A stretch of 64,000 nucleotides of DNA from Dendrophyllia cribrosa (taxonomy: Eukaryota; Cnidaria; Anthozoa; Scleractinia; Dendrophylliidae), in NCBI GenBank assembly GCA_024195265.1, contig JAJLRJ010000010.1:11632154-11696153 (forward strand), given 5' to 3'. Shown here piece after piece: positions 52,400-63,171 of the stretch. The notes beneath the pieces were generated by a model that was given only the letters and a program-made list of their open reading frames with translations, was not told the origin of the DNA and did not search any database. The translations under genes and the position numbers were made by a program. How positions within the stretch are numbered: the stretch's first letter is position 1; every line of letters begins with the position of its first letter.

Positions 52400-52446
52400 T
52401 CAAGTTCGTCAAAGACGTTTCGGGTTTAGCCCTTCATCGGGTCGAT
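52400..52446 (-). ncRNA. Degenerate hammerhead-like motif
   Basis: CCGATGA (one change from CTGATGA), GGG/CCC stem, GAAACGTC, and a possible stem III with loop TTT. The core base change makes it inactive in all likelihood. Relic of a Penelope-like or retrozyme element in the intron. Confidence 0.35.
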
Positions 52447-52843
52447 GACCGTTACAAGAATGTTCTTTCACTAAGAAAAATCCTTTCTCAATACACTGAG
52501 ATGATGTCGATATACCTTCACATGTGAAGATATAATTTGCTAACTTCTCGTCCAGAGCAAAAGTTAAATAAACATCATTTGCTCTTTTAATTTGTTTAAA
52601 CATCCTGTTAGTTCAACCCTTATCCTTCTAGTGTCGAACAATCACAGTGAGTCCTCTACTGTAATGTGGTCCTAGCATTGGAATACGGTGAACAACTGCT
52701 GAACATGTTACGATTCTGTTAAAAGTGATGTTATGTAGTGCTATCCCCTAAATTGTTTACCTTAAATCTGCTAATGAAAATAATCAGTTTGATAATCTCG
52801 GCGAAGTTATTTCATTTGTTTTCATTTATTTATTATTACTTAG

Positions 52844-53095
52844 CTCCTCCAGTAATTTCGAAGCCCAAAGAAAGTACTCTGAAAATCATGGCAGGAGGCA
52901 GTGCTTCTATTGAATGCCTGGCAAATGGGGACCCCAGTCCACAGTATGTTTGGAAAAATGCAGCTGGTTCAGTTGTTAGCAATGGCAGACATCTCAATTT
53001 ACAAAACGTAAACGACAGTGATGGAGGAAACTACATTTGCACTGCAACTAATAAACTGGGATCTAACATGCGCTCAGTTTTTGTTCTTGTTACAA
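52844..53095 (+). CDS. Ig/SEA receptor gene, exon 4 (I-set Ig domain)
   Basis: Acceptor ATTACTTAG|CT, donor TTACAA|GTAAGT, 84 codons in phase 1-1. GGSASIECLANGDPSPQYVW and SDGGNYICTATNKLGSNMRS carry both Cys residues, the core Trp and the YxCxAxN motif. A canonical I-set domain, membrane-proximal to exon 3. Confidence 0.93.
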
Positions 53096-53125
53096 GTAAG
53101 TCTCATTTTCGTCTTCTTGGGGAGC

Positions 53126-53290
53126 AGGGATGGTGTAGTGGTGAGAGCACTTGCTTCCCACCAGTGTTTCTTGGTTCGAATCTCGGAGGCGACGCCATGT
53201 ATGAGTTGAGTTTGTACCATATCCCCACTGCATACTCATTACCTCACCGCGTAAGGCTAAGTTATGGGAGGAATCCGCGACTGCAGAGGC
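53126..53290 (+). mobile_element. tRNA-derived SINE in the receptor intron
   Basis: Box A-like TGGTGTAGTGGTGAGAGCAC and box B GGTTCGAATCTC, followed by an anonymous body and a 17-bp poly(G) run at 53338-53354. Confidence 0.72.
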
Positions 53291-53814
53291 AATAGGCATG
53301 CAACGAGGATATACACTGAGCTCGTCAACCGCCACCAGGGGGGGGGGGGGGGGGTTGGGATTGGGGAGATTTGGGGATTGGGGGTGGGGGGTTGGAGGGG
53401 TAGAGGGAGGGGGGTCACGAAAGTCGACTGTCGTCCCAGAGTACCGATGAAATGACCACGTTTTAGGCGGAGCGACCAAATTTATACTCAAGGAGCCGGC
53501 GCAAAGCATTACCACTACTACAAGCGTACGCAATCACGAGGGAATGCAAAGAGATTACTTAAATTTCTGCCTTGAGCTAATTAATTATGCAGTGAGAATA
53601 GATAATTGAGAAATTGATAATAGAGAAATTGGCTTAGACCGCGGTTTTGTTAAACACATTCTTAACTTCGTTAAATAACCCTTCCTTACTATTTCATTCA
53701 GACAAATTCAACTGTAAGCCCATTCTTAACGCGAAGCAACCTTGTACTGGTAGTATAATTATAACAAATCTCTCGTTGTGCATATTGTGGAATGTTATTT
53801 TCATATGATTTCAG

Positions 53815-53921
53815 GAACTAAAATTTATGGCACAGTGACCGTGGATGCTGAATTTAAGCCAGGCATGGAAAACATAAACAGTGAAAGTGCAAAAGAATTT
53901 GAAAATTCCTTCAAGAAAGAG
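53815..53921 (+). CDS. Ig/SEA receptor gene, exon 5 (SEA domain start)
   Basis: Acceptor TGATTTCAG|GA, donor AAAGAG|GTATTT. Encodes TKIYGTVTVDAEFKPGMENI and AKEFENSFKKE, the first strand and helix of a SEA domain. Phase 1 in, phase 0 out, matching the next exon. Confidence 0.78.
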
Positions 53922-53934
53922 GTATTTATTTGAA

Positions 53935-54272
53935 TTCCAATGATCATCTAGCTATCTTACGTATGCTCATTCCCCCATTATGCATTTCTTTATCACGTTG
54001 TTTCAAGTCTTGTCAGGTTCATGTTTCAGTCTCGTTTTTTTTTTCTAAGACATTATTTCCACGAGTATTTTTATTAGTTTTCGCGACATTTCATTTTCGC
54101 AATTGGGCTGTTGCATCTATATCACTAAGCTACATAGTACAGTAAGTAATTTTACTCACAAAAATGCAATTGAACACAAACTGGAAGACCTATGTTCAAA
54201 CACTAGCACTTAAACGTGATTAAACTCTATGATGCTCCTCATCTTAGCTTGATTAGGTCAACTTTATTTCTT
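53935..54272. repeat. Intronic duplicated segment, copy 1
   Basis: ~320 bp similar to 56758-57090 (shared TTTCTTTATCACGTTGTTT, CGAGTATTTTTATTA, GACATTTCATTTT, CTATGATGCTCCTCATCTTA). Dispersed repeat or local duplication. Confidence 0.82.
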
Positions 54273-55192
54273 GTATGATTGTACATTTTTTAAATCATGG
54301 AGTATATGTATAGTTTTGCTGTCAATATATTTATGTAGGTATTCTGTCACTACTAATAAATTCGCTACAGTGTATTTTGAAGACAACTAACAGTTCACGA
54401 TTGTGCGGGAATTAGTGGTTTACTAAAATAGCGAATTCGTTTAACATTTCAGGGTGGCTCCCTAGAGTTTTACTAAAGTTAAGCCGAATTTACTTGTCTT
54501 TCAATTTTTGCTCACGAGATTTACCAGTAAGGATACCAATATATTTATTTTTAGTTACGTTTTTGGTAGAGGCCATTGTCGTGGTTAACAGGCATCTAAA
54601 GAATGGCAAATATTGAGCAAGAATTAACCTTAATTCTTTACTATTTTGAAATTCATGTAGAGATTTTTATAAATCTTCATTATCTTGCGGAGATGGCTGA
54701 GGCCAAATTTGTGGAAGGAAAGAAATAGTCGTTCAATTTCGAGCAATTTTCTGCGAACTGCTCCCACAGAATATGTGAAAGGTAGTGTTAGTATTTAGAA
54801 AACTTCATCAAAGGGAAAGTGAGATTATAACACTGACATCGGAATATAAAATATTAGAAAACCTAGTACATTTTCGTGTAATCAGGTGCAAAATTACTAA
54901 TTTTTTACGATTTCGCTTAACAAAACGCGAAAATGGGAGAAATTAATTTTGATAAAAGTTTCACGCAATATGGGTCGAAAATCGTCCCCAGCCAAAACAT
55001 ATTTTGTATCATGCCGAGTGGGTTTCCCGCTATGCTCCCCATTTTTGCTAGACTCCGTTGGTCTACTACAACTCCCAGTTTTTAAGCGTATTACGTCATA
55101 ATGCAAACGTCTATTGGCACAAAGCCTGACACCTTTGAGACAAGCACTAGCTTTCGATCTAAAAGGCCTCCACCTTATAGAGAGTTAAGTTA
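54273..55192. other. Receptor intron, no feature recognised
   Basis: AT-rich sequence without exon-like or TIR structure. Confidence 0.45.
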
Positions 55193-55600
55193 GGCCCGGT
55201 TCAGACGCCGAACTTTTCATGAGCCGAACCTAATACCTTGAATTAAGTACATGAAAAGTTCGGCGTCTGAATCAGTTAAGAACGGCTATTTGAATTTGGA
55301 ACGGCTCAGCCGTTCTTTTCGCCTGGCTCAGCCGGGAATTTCGGCTTTTGAACGGCTTTGATTCAGACGCCGAACTTTTCATGAGCCGAACCTAATGCAT
55401 AAATTATTATAACGACTGGTGCGTGTTCTGGCATCTTTACCTGAAAATCGCAGACCTTTCGATTTGTTTCTCTTCAAACTGAATTAAGTTCGGCTAATTA
55501 AGTTCGGCGTCTGAATCAACAGGCGTACTTTTGTTAATTTGGGTCGGTCCAAATTCGAATTAAGTTCGGCTCATGAAAAGTTCGGCGTTTGAACCGGGCC
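55193..55600. mobile_element. 408-bp TTA-flanked MITE
   Basis: GGCCCGGTTCAGACGCCGAA and GTTTGAACCGGGCC ends flanked by TTA (55190-55192, 55601-55603). GTTCGGCGTCTGAATC and its inverse recur inside. Harbinger-type target. Confidence 0.88.
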
Positions 55601-55729
55601 TTAGAGACAAACAAATAAAATTCGGTAAATGAAATTCGCCTTAGTGAGGTGTCCACTTTGCAGGGGTGTCCGATTTGAGAGAGTTCATTGTTTTATAAAG
55701 TGTTATATGTTTTACATACTCCCTTTCAG

Positions 55730-55788
55730 TTTGACAAAGTGAACAGAAATACAGCCAGCTATAAAGGCTCAGAATTTATTAGATACAG
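55730..55788 (+). CDS. Ig/SEA receptor gene, exon 6 (SEA domain middle)
   Basis: Acceptor CCCTTTCAG|TT, donor GATACAG|GTTGGT, 59 bp, phase 0 to 2. Encodes FDKVNRNTASYKGSEFIRY. The short central SEA exon bridges exons 5 and 7 in frame. Confidence 0.75.
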
Positions 55789-55876
55789 GTTGGTGACATG
55801 CGCGGTTTGTTTGTTTTTTCTTTGAGTTTTGATTTGTTGAACGTTTACGTATACATTTCGTGTTCTTTATTAACAG

Positions 55877-56115
55877 CAATGGCAGTATAATCGTCTACTT
55901 TGTGCTGCACTTTAACGTTCCTGTCACGACAAACGAAGGCATTATACAGTTGAAAATTGCTCTGAAAAGTGGAACCATTGGTCTTTACAAGATACGAAGT
56001 TTAAAAACAGTCGAAGAATTCGAAATTGATCACTCCACCATACCTTCAGCACCAACTACAGTTACATCTGCTGCACCAGTATCTCCAGGGGAGAAGGTAG
56101 ATACGGACGCTCCAG
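55877..56115 (+). CDS. Ig/SEA receptor gene, exon 7 (SEA cleavage site and Ser/Thr/Pro stalk)
   Basis: Acceptor TATTAACAG|CA, donor CTCCAG|GTGAGT, phase 2 to 1. NGSIIVYFVLHFNVPVTT holds the GS-(I/V)-(I/V)-V-type site at which SEA domains can self-cleave. It continues IGLYKIRSLKTVEEFE and a Ser/Thr/Pro-rich stalk (SAPTTVTSAAPVSPGE) that should lead to the membrane. Confidence 0.82.
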
Positions 56116-57204
56116 GTGAGTGAATGCATGCTGGTAGTCATACATTCAACTCTCACTAAGACGAACAACATCGTGAACAGAACCAGCTGTCCGTGTCCTA
56201 GACAGGTGTCAGTCGTAACAACCTAAATTACGACTGAAGTCCACTAAAAGCTATCTTTAGGTGTCCGTCTTAGGAGGTGTCCATCTTACAGTGTCTTCTG
56301 TTTCGTATGGAAAGAGCTTGACGGTGTTCTAGACAATAAAGCTTCGTTTTCACTAGCGACTCAAACACGAGCGCAAGCATAGGCAAATTCCTACCAAATA
56401 AAAACAAAAATGTCGCAAGCATAAGCGCAACCACAAAACGAAAAGGAACATATTTTATATTTCCACTTCCAACTGCACATAATTGCTTTAGCTTTCTAAG
56501 AGACCGTTTTCACGTTGACATAAGTAATGTTATGATGGCGCTTACGCCTGCCCAAGTGCTTTCTTTTGATTCGCTAATAAAATCAGGCTTAAGCGATCGC
56601 TTGCGATCAATCACAAGAGATGGTCAGAACCATGATCTGTTAAAGGCTAGTCACAATATGATCGGCTTGGATCGCCTTATAGTTGAGCTTTCGCCAGCGA
56701 TGTAGTGATCGTTAGTCATCGTTGGCGACATACTGCTCAAAAACCTCTCATGCGCTCTGATGATCTAACTATCTAATGTATTCTCATTCTTCCGCCATAT
56801 GCGTTTCTTTATCACGTTGTTTTGAAAACTGTTGTCAGGTTCCCGTTCCAGTCTCTTGTTTTCTTAAAAACTTTATTTCCAAGAGTATTTTTATTACTAT
56901 TCGTGACATTTCATTTTAACGATTGCGCTATTACAGTTATTACATCTATATTAATAAGCTACATAGTAACTCCTTGCTACGGCATGATTTTACAATTGCC
57001 ATTACTGGAAGAACCATGTTCAAACACTAGCAGTTAAACATGACTAAACCCTATGATGCTCCTCATCTTAATTTGATTAGGTCAACTTTTAGGATCAAAG
57101 TTTTAAAGAGTTATCCAAGACACAAGACGATAAACTGGCTAATCTGTTCAAGTTACAATCCAGGACACTATTTTTGGGTTGACACCGATAATATATATAT
57201 AGAT
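56116..57204. other. Receptor intron; transmembrane exon not found
   Basis: Expected to contain a phase 1-2 transmembrane exon but none with proper splice sites is visible. GTTTTCACTAGCGAC at ~56346 is mirrored by GTCGTTAGTGAAAAC at ~61022-61036, possibly the ends of an outer element. The duplicated segment copy 2 lies at 56758-57090. Confidence 0.45.
56758..57090. repeat. Intronic duplicated segment, copy 2
   Basis: Similar to 53935-54272 over its length, same orientation. Confidence 0.82.
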
Positions 57205-58044
57205 TGGCTGAGCCTAACAGCGTCGCTCTCTGAACAGAAAGCCGATGATAAGCTTAACCAAGGTGAAAAGTCGGAAGCACAAGAATTAAGATTGACGACC
57301 GAGCTATTTTTCAATTTTAGCAATTCTCAAAAACAGTAAGCTTATTACGTGACCATCTGCACAGTACATTTAGACCGTACAAAAGTTCGCAAAACAACTT
57401 TTTCTCGGTCTAGAATAACTAGTTTGACTAATTTCCGAATAAAATTCACCTGTTGCGTATCAAAAAAAGCCCAAAAAACTGATTTGGAAATCAAAATTGC
57501 AAAAAAATACACAAACATATTTGCGTAAGGCGACGCGAAAGAAGATAGAACTATAAAATCCAAGTCTTGTTTTGTTTACATAAAATCGCTTTTCAACCTA
57601 TGTACTGAATGAACAAACACATAAAAATGGACAACGCAATCTTCTTTCGAAAAATTTTATTCAAATCTCCATAAGTTTATGTTTAAAACTAAAACGCGAA
57701 ACATTTATAGCGCATCGATGCCGAGCTGTCTTCGATGAAATTCAAGAAATCAATACAACTGAATTTAAGCTACTCGTTTGATAAACAATTCTCCAAAACT
57801 AAGGAGAACACAAAGAAAAAGTCAATCACAGATTGATATCAACATAAATTCCCATCGAAAAATGAAATTTGTTTTACTTTTAAGTCCGCTTCTTTGGTTC
57901 TGAAATCCGTAAAACAAACATCTCCCCGAATTGCTCACGCAGTGATAAAAACGTACGAAGTTCCTCGGAGCAAGATTTTATCCCTGAAAGCTCGTCTTTT
58001 TCCACTAAAAAGGGCCTTCTGAGTATCCCTTAATTAGTATTCCT

Positions 58045-60450
58045 TTTTTTTTTTCTTAAATACTCGTTTATTTCAACACATACATTACTAACTTACAATA
58101 CATGTTACATTCCATTACTTACGATTAATTACAGTACCATACTTACAATATAATACAATGCATCAACTTACTAACAATACTTCACGTTACATCAAGTTGC
58201 TACATTACTTACATTTTGTATACTTGATTAATGAGTTATGTCTTTAGGGAAATACTGCTAGGGCTAAACTTTCTTCATATTAAGCTAATAGAAAATAGAA
58301 ACGAGGCATAGGAGACAAGTTGGCAATCAGAGAAAAAAAACTTACAAAGTTCGTGAAATTCTGAAAGTTTAGGTCCTTGCCCTGTGTTCTACAGATCCAA
58401 ATAAAATAACGCGCAATCAAAAAATAGACATCCAGTTGGTTTTTCTTAAAAACTTTAGTATTTAAGCCTAATATTATGGTTGAAGTAAAGTTAATAGTCT
58501 CTATGTCTGCGATGCCTTTGTCAGTGATGAGCCATTGCTTAAAACTTTGCCAAAAGCGTGACGTCACATTGCAAGACCAGAAAAGGTGGATTAGGCTCTC
58601 CACCTCACTTCTACAGAAAGTACACATGTCATTCTCTTTTATTCCTATTTTCTTCAAGAAATCATTTGTTGCCAGTCTTCTATGAAGTAGTTTGAATTGA
58701 AAAGTATTTAGTTTAGTTATTTTGGTACAGTTGAAAGACAGTTGGTATACTGACTCCCAATCAATTGTTTCCATATTTTCTACCTCGCAATCCGCACACC
58801 ATTTGTTTTGACTACGGTAAGGGGGTTGCTGCTTTAGATCAATAAGTTTTTCATAGACTACTCTATTTGCCTTATTAGACTTTACAAAGCGTTCAAGAAA
58901 ACTTTCGAATTTGGTGTTCCTATCTAAAAGACGATCTTTGTTTGTTTTCTCTAAAGCTTTCACTACAGATATTAGACTATGGAAAGTAAGAAAATTTGTT
59001 TGAATATTGAAACGATCTTTTAATTCTTGGAGTGAGAGGTAGGTGTTGGAATCTTTCATTATATGCGCGACATTTTGGACACCTTTAGAAAACCAATACT
59101 TGTAATATACAGGTCTATTTCCGATTCTTATCAAAGAATTATACCATAAGCTCGTTGATAAAAAGTGGTCAATCGAGTTCACGTCCGAATCATAACTTAT
59201 TTCCGACCAAATATTCAAAATTTCGGCCAAAAATTTGTCCGAGATACTAGTTGTAAATTTAGACATGTCGTCTTTGTTAAGGTTTCCTCTGAAAACGGCC
59301 TGGCCGCCAAATTTGTGCAATTCATAGTCAAAAAAATATTTCCACTTACCATGGTTCTCTGGATCAAGGTATTTTTTTACCCAGGTAGATTTTAGTGCTT
59401 TGTTAAAGGAATACAAGTCGATCATCTTTAATCCACCATCTGAATAATTGCCTATAATAACATCTCGTTTGATCTTGTCCCCCCTACCATCCCATAAAAA
59501 CTTAAAGAATATATTGTTGATTTCTTTTAAAACGCGATGATTTGTTGGTAAGGGCGACAAGATGTAAACAAGTTGAGAGGCTATCAGACTCTTTAATACT
59601 GTAATATTTCCGAGTAAGCTCAGTCGCCGGTATTCCCAGCAGCCCAGGCTATTGTTAATTTTGGTTAGTTTTTCAGAATAGTTTATCTCCAGACTTACTT
59701 CAGAATTGGTCGAAAACCACACACCTAAGGCCTTCACTTTGTCTGTGACCCATTTTAAATCTTTTTCCGGGCAAAGTATGTCTTTTCTTCCGGCATTGGC
59801 TCCAATCCAGAGTACTTCAGTTTTTCTATTGTTTAGTTTTAGGCCAGATATTGTCTTAAAATCATCCAATACCTGAAGCGAGGAAGTTAAAGATTTTTTT
59901 GTGCCATCTAAAATAAGAGTGGTGTCATCCGCATACTGGCTGATTTTGATTTCGTTTCCATGCACAAAGATGCCCTTGATGTCTTTGTTATTTCGTATTC
60001 TTTCAGCTAATATCTCAACGCAAAAAGTAAACAAATAGGGCGAAAGGGGGCAGCCTTGCCTAACTCCCCTTTGGGGTTTAAAAAAATGTGTCGACCAACC
60101 ATTGTTTAGGACGCAACTTTCAATGTTATTATAAAAGGTGTTGATCCAATTAATAATCGACGGGCCGAAGTTAAAGTGCTTAAAGGTTCTCTGTATGAAA
60201 GTCCACTCTACAGTGTCAAAAGCCTTTTCAAAGTCTAAAAAAAGTAGTAGTCCTGAAATATTTTTAGCAGCTGCAAATTGTATTACCCCATCAATTAATC
60301 TAATGTTTTCTCCGATAAATCTGCCCTTGATAAATCCCGTCTGGTCACTATTAATCATGTTTGGTAGAACGTTTTTAATTCGGTTTGCAATGGCCTTGGC
60401 TGCTATTTTATAATCGCAGTTTAACAACGTTATTGGACGCCAGTTTTTAA
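58045..60450 (-). mobile_element. 5'-truncated L1/Tx1-type LINE with 15-bp target duplication
   Basis: TTAATTAGTATTCCT flanks both sides (58030-58044, 60451-60465). Poly(T) of ~9 at 58045 marks the 3' tail of the minus-strand element. The 5' end is truncated within RT. Copy A of the host repeat shows the pre-insertion sequence. Confidence 0.93.
58280..60450 (-). CDS. LINE reverse transcriptase (truncated at 5' end)
   Basis: About 720 codons without a stop. Starts at the conserved NWRPITLLNCDYK block and proceeds through QTGFIKGRFIGENIR, LLLFLDFEKAFDTVEW (catalytic Asp), RGVRQGCPLSPYLF and QYADDTTLIL (catalytic Asp pair at residues 166-167, numbering from the leucine of LLNCDYK). The thumb with GGLKM follows, then a C-terminal zinc-knuckle-like CTFCRSEVESLIHLFWSC. 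L1/Tx1 clade by these motifs. The N-terminal endonuclease was never copied, so it is dead on arrival, but the intact frame implies a recent insertion. Paralogue of the LINE at 13185-15021. Confidence 0.93.
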
Positions 60451-60823
60451 TTAATTAGTATTCCTGTCTTGAGTAGCAAACCGCGAAAAAATGTTGGGTA
60501 ATAACGACTTTAATTCTCCGCTAAACACAGCAAAAGATCCTACAACCAAAGTGTTTACCGAGCTGAAGGCTGTTTAGCCGCTCGAAAAAATAATGCCTCG
60601 CTTTGCTTTCAAAATTGCTAAGATTCCGGATGTTACGCGACGTCATACGCACATGTTTTGCGACGTCATACGCGCCCGCGAATTAGCCCTGCCCAACGGA
60701 CACACATGTACACACCCGCGCCTACGAAATATTCCGCTAGCCATGACCATGAAAAATGACGTGCATGGGTTCTATGAGTATGGAGCTACGCGGGCGGGCC
60801 TTCGGCCCGCGAGAGCTCCGCTA

Positions 60824-61076
60824 TAGATGTCCTTTAGCTGTTTATTTCGTTGCGCGTCATTTTGCCGCGTAAAGTATATTATGCTGGTCACGCTTATGTA
60901 TGTATCCACACAAAACATCATATTGACATTAGATTTATCCTGATGCTTATGTTTGTGCTTATGCTTATGTCTGTTTTCACTGGACATAAGCGCTGTAATG
61001 CTTTCGCTTATGTTTATGCTTATGTCGTTAGTGAAAACCAGGTTTTAATGCGCGGATATTTTTTGTATCTATGTAG
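60824..61076. other. Receptor intron end
   Basis: Degenerate TTATGCTTATGT repeats (60940-61025); no transmembrane-like exon. Confidence 0.45.
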
Positions 61077-61143
61077 TTCCAGAGAAAATGAAATAGAACA
61101 CAGTGATATAGAACACCACGCTCATGAACAGAGACACACCAAG
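61077..61143 (+). CDS. Ig/SEA receptor gene, cytoplasmic exon
   Basis: Acceptor TATCTATGTAG|TT, donor CCAAG|GTATGT, 67 bp, phase 2 to 0. Reads SRENEIEHSDIEHHAHEQRH followed by T-K, a charged His/Glu-rich segment typical of a juxtamembrane cytoplasmic exon. It joins the last exon in frame. Confidence 0.6.
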
Positions 61144-61379
61144 GTATGTATAGTGCCTTACTAATTCATGTTAAGTTTTGTACTTTAAATATATATATTT
61201 TTTATTTCCATGTGCTTAAAACTGCTAATTTGTTGCATAATATCACAGACGCCGTATGGAAAATAGAAATTCATTTTACACATTCTAACATGTGTTCTTC
61301 TGTCAAGTTAGCACATGTAAAAGGGTTTATTAATAGCTTTTAAACTTTTGTTTCAGAAAAGTAAATTGTATGTATGGGA

Positions 61380-61404
61380 GGGGGGGGGGGGGGGGGGGGG
61401 GGGG
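61380..61404. repeat. Poly(G) homopolymer, 25 bp
   Basis: Uninterrupted G run in the last receptor intron. Confidence 0.95.
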
Positions 61405-61660
61405 CAGTATATACAAGGCATATTGGTCATAGGCGCACAGTGGGAACATCTTATTCCATTTAACACATGACATGCTAGGGGACGGAAAGCGCACATTTAA
61501 CACATGCCTCACGTCTGTAGAGAGATGAAATGTCCGCTACAACACCAGAACCAAGCAATCTCAGAAATAATGCTATTACCGCAACAACGCTTCGATCGGA
61601 CATTTAACAGCTCAGCTTTTCATTTACTTAAATTAATTAATTCTTTTTTACCAACAACAG

Positions 61661-61891
61661 AAACCTGGAGAGGTGCTTTATGCTGATCTGGGTGACCTGA
61701 ATCCAAGACAAGTTCCCAAGAAATCCACCCATCCCGAACCCGTCCCTACAATAAAAAGACCAGCTCCTTATGCTAGGACAGATTACGCTGAAATCACTCA
61801 TTTTATCAAGGCGGATGACACTGAGCTGGAAGAGGTGTGGCCTCGGAATGGAGAGAGAGGGTCACTGAAAAATATGCAACTGTTTATTTGA
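61661..61891 (+). CDS. Ig/SEA receptor gene, last exon (tail with ITIM- and ITSM-like motifs)
   Basis: Acceptor CCAACAACAG|AAACC, phase 0, stop TGA at 61889-61891. The tail holds EVLYADLGDL, which fits the ITIM pattern (I/V/L/S)xYxx(L/V/I), and RTDYAEITHF, which fits the ITSM pattern TxYxx(V/I), 38 residues apart, between Pro-rich stretches. Such paired motifs recruit SH2-domain phosphatases or adaptors in vertebrate inhibitory receptors, and similar tails occur in cnidarian allorecognition-type Ig proteins. This exon is the main reason to see the gene as a signalling receptor. Confidence 0.8.
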   Translation, partial: KPGEVLYADLGDLNPRQVPKKSTHPEPVPTIKRPAPYARTDYAEITHFIKADDTELEEVWPRNGERGSLKNMQLFI

Positions 61892-63171
61892 GAAGCCTTT
61901 TGGTTGGCTAACTCTCATTTGCCTGGTTGTTTTCCTAATTGTTTAAACTACTGTCAGTAATAGTAAAATTGTTTATCAGGGCTGGGTGAATTAGCTTGAA
62001 ATATATTTGTAGTTTTGTTTAGGTTATATTTTATTACGAACCAAAAATGTTTATAAGTAAGCGGCAAATTTTCTAGTATGTCGCTTTGTACCTTTGATCT
62101 TACTTTACAGCTAAAGACGGTTCGAGTTTATCTAGGTATTTTTTAACCATAAAAGTGATTGTTATTAAATAAATAATAAATAATATATTATTAACTGAAT
62201 AAAATAAAAGTAATAATGACGGGTTTTTTTTAAACAATACTAATGGAGTCTGTAAAATAAAGAACTGTGTACAGTGTGTGTGGAAATATTAACAAGTTTT
62301 TCAACTTTGCTCAGAAATATGTCATAGAATTAGTCTGTAATTCTTCCTGTTGCAAAAGTTTGCAGAATGGTTATTATTTATTGAAAGGAATACCTCGCAA
62401 ATGAGAAATGTCAGAAACTTGATCATGATATGCAAATTGTGTCCACCGCGGATACATCATTCTTCTTGGGCATTGGGCAACGCAGCGCTTTAAAGACTGA
62501 CGCCTCGCCTTCACGTATGTATTTTTATCGATTTTTCTTGAAAACAAACTTAAGATGTTTTGTGACGGTTAGAGCTTCCGTTTAAACGTAAACGGACTAA
62601 AATGCATAGAAAAACGGAGATCCTCGATATTTTACGTGGCAACAGTGAAAATGAACGCATTAGGCTGGATGGAAAACGTAACGTTTCGAAAAAAACTCGT
62701 TTTCTAAAACATTTTCTTTATAAAAGCGAACGTGCGTTTATGTGGGGCAAAATTGTCTCTGTACCCTGTTTCCGAGCATCAAGAAAATCACTACACAGGC
62801 TTTTTACAATAGTTTTATAAATGTTTATTACGAAAAGGTAAATTAAGAAAGTTGATGTGTAATATAAAAAGGATAACATGTTTAAAAGGTTTACAAGCTG
62901 TTTTTTACATCATTAATGTTGTAACGTTGTACGTTGTGCTTAACAACGTGGTTACTATATTTCCCTTGTACTTATCATGGAAATGTTCGTTCTAACTGCC
63001 TGTTTGTAATTATTGCATCAGATTTATTTATGCTTTCAATAAAGTTGTGGTTACCATTGTTGCACTGTGCTCTTTTATGACAATAATGATGGTGATGTGA
63101 TGATGATGATGATGATGATGATGGCGATGTGATTATGCAGCACGATATCTCCCCTCAAGAATAACGAATAA
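61892..63171. other. 3' UTR and downstream region of the receptor gene
   Basis: AATAAA-type polyadenylation signals at ~62168-62180 and AATAAAA at ~62210. No further exon recognised; a 72-codon frame at 62602 has no family feature. A (GAT)n run lies at 63098-63124. Confidence 0.5.

Larger units (their letters stand above)
57205..60823. repeat. 1.27-kb dispersed repeat, copy B, interrupted by a LINE
   Basis: Parts 57205-58044 and 60451-60823 align with 6469-7736 in order. The break coincides with the LINE and its 15-bp duplication. Confidence 0.9.

Noticed and set aside
56822..57037. Hydrophobic 71-codon frame as the missing transmembrane exon
   Set aside because: It lies in a repeat that also occurs at 53.9 kb inside another intron, and has no donor/acceptor in the required phases.
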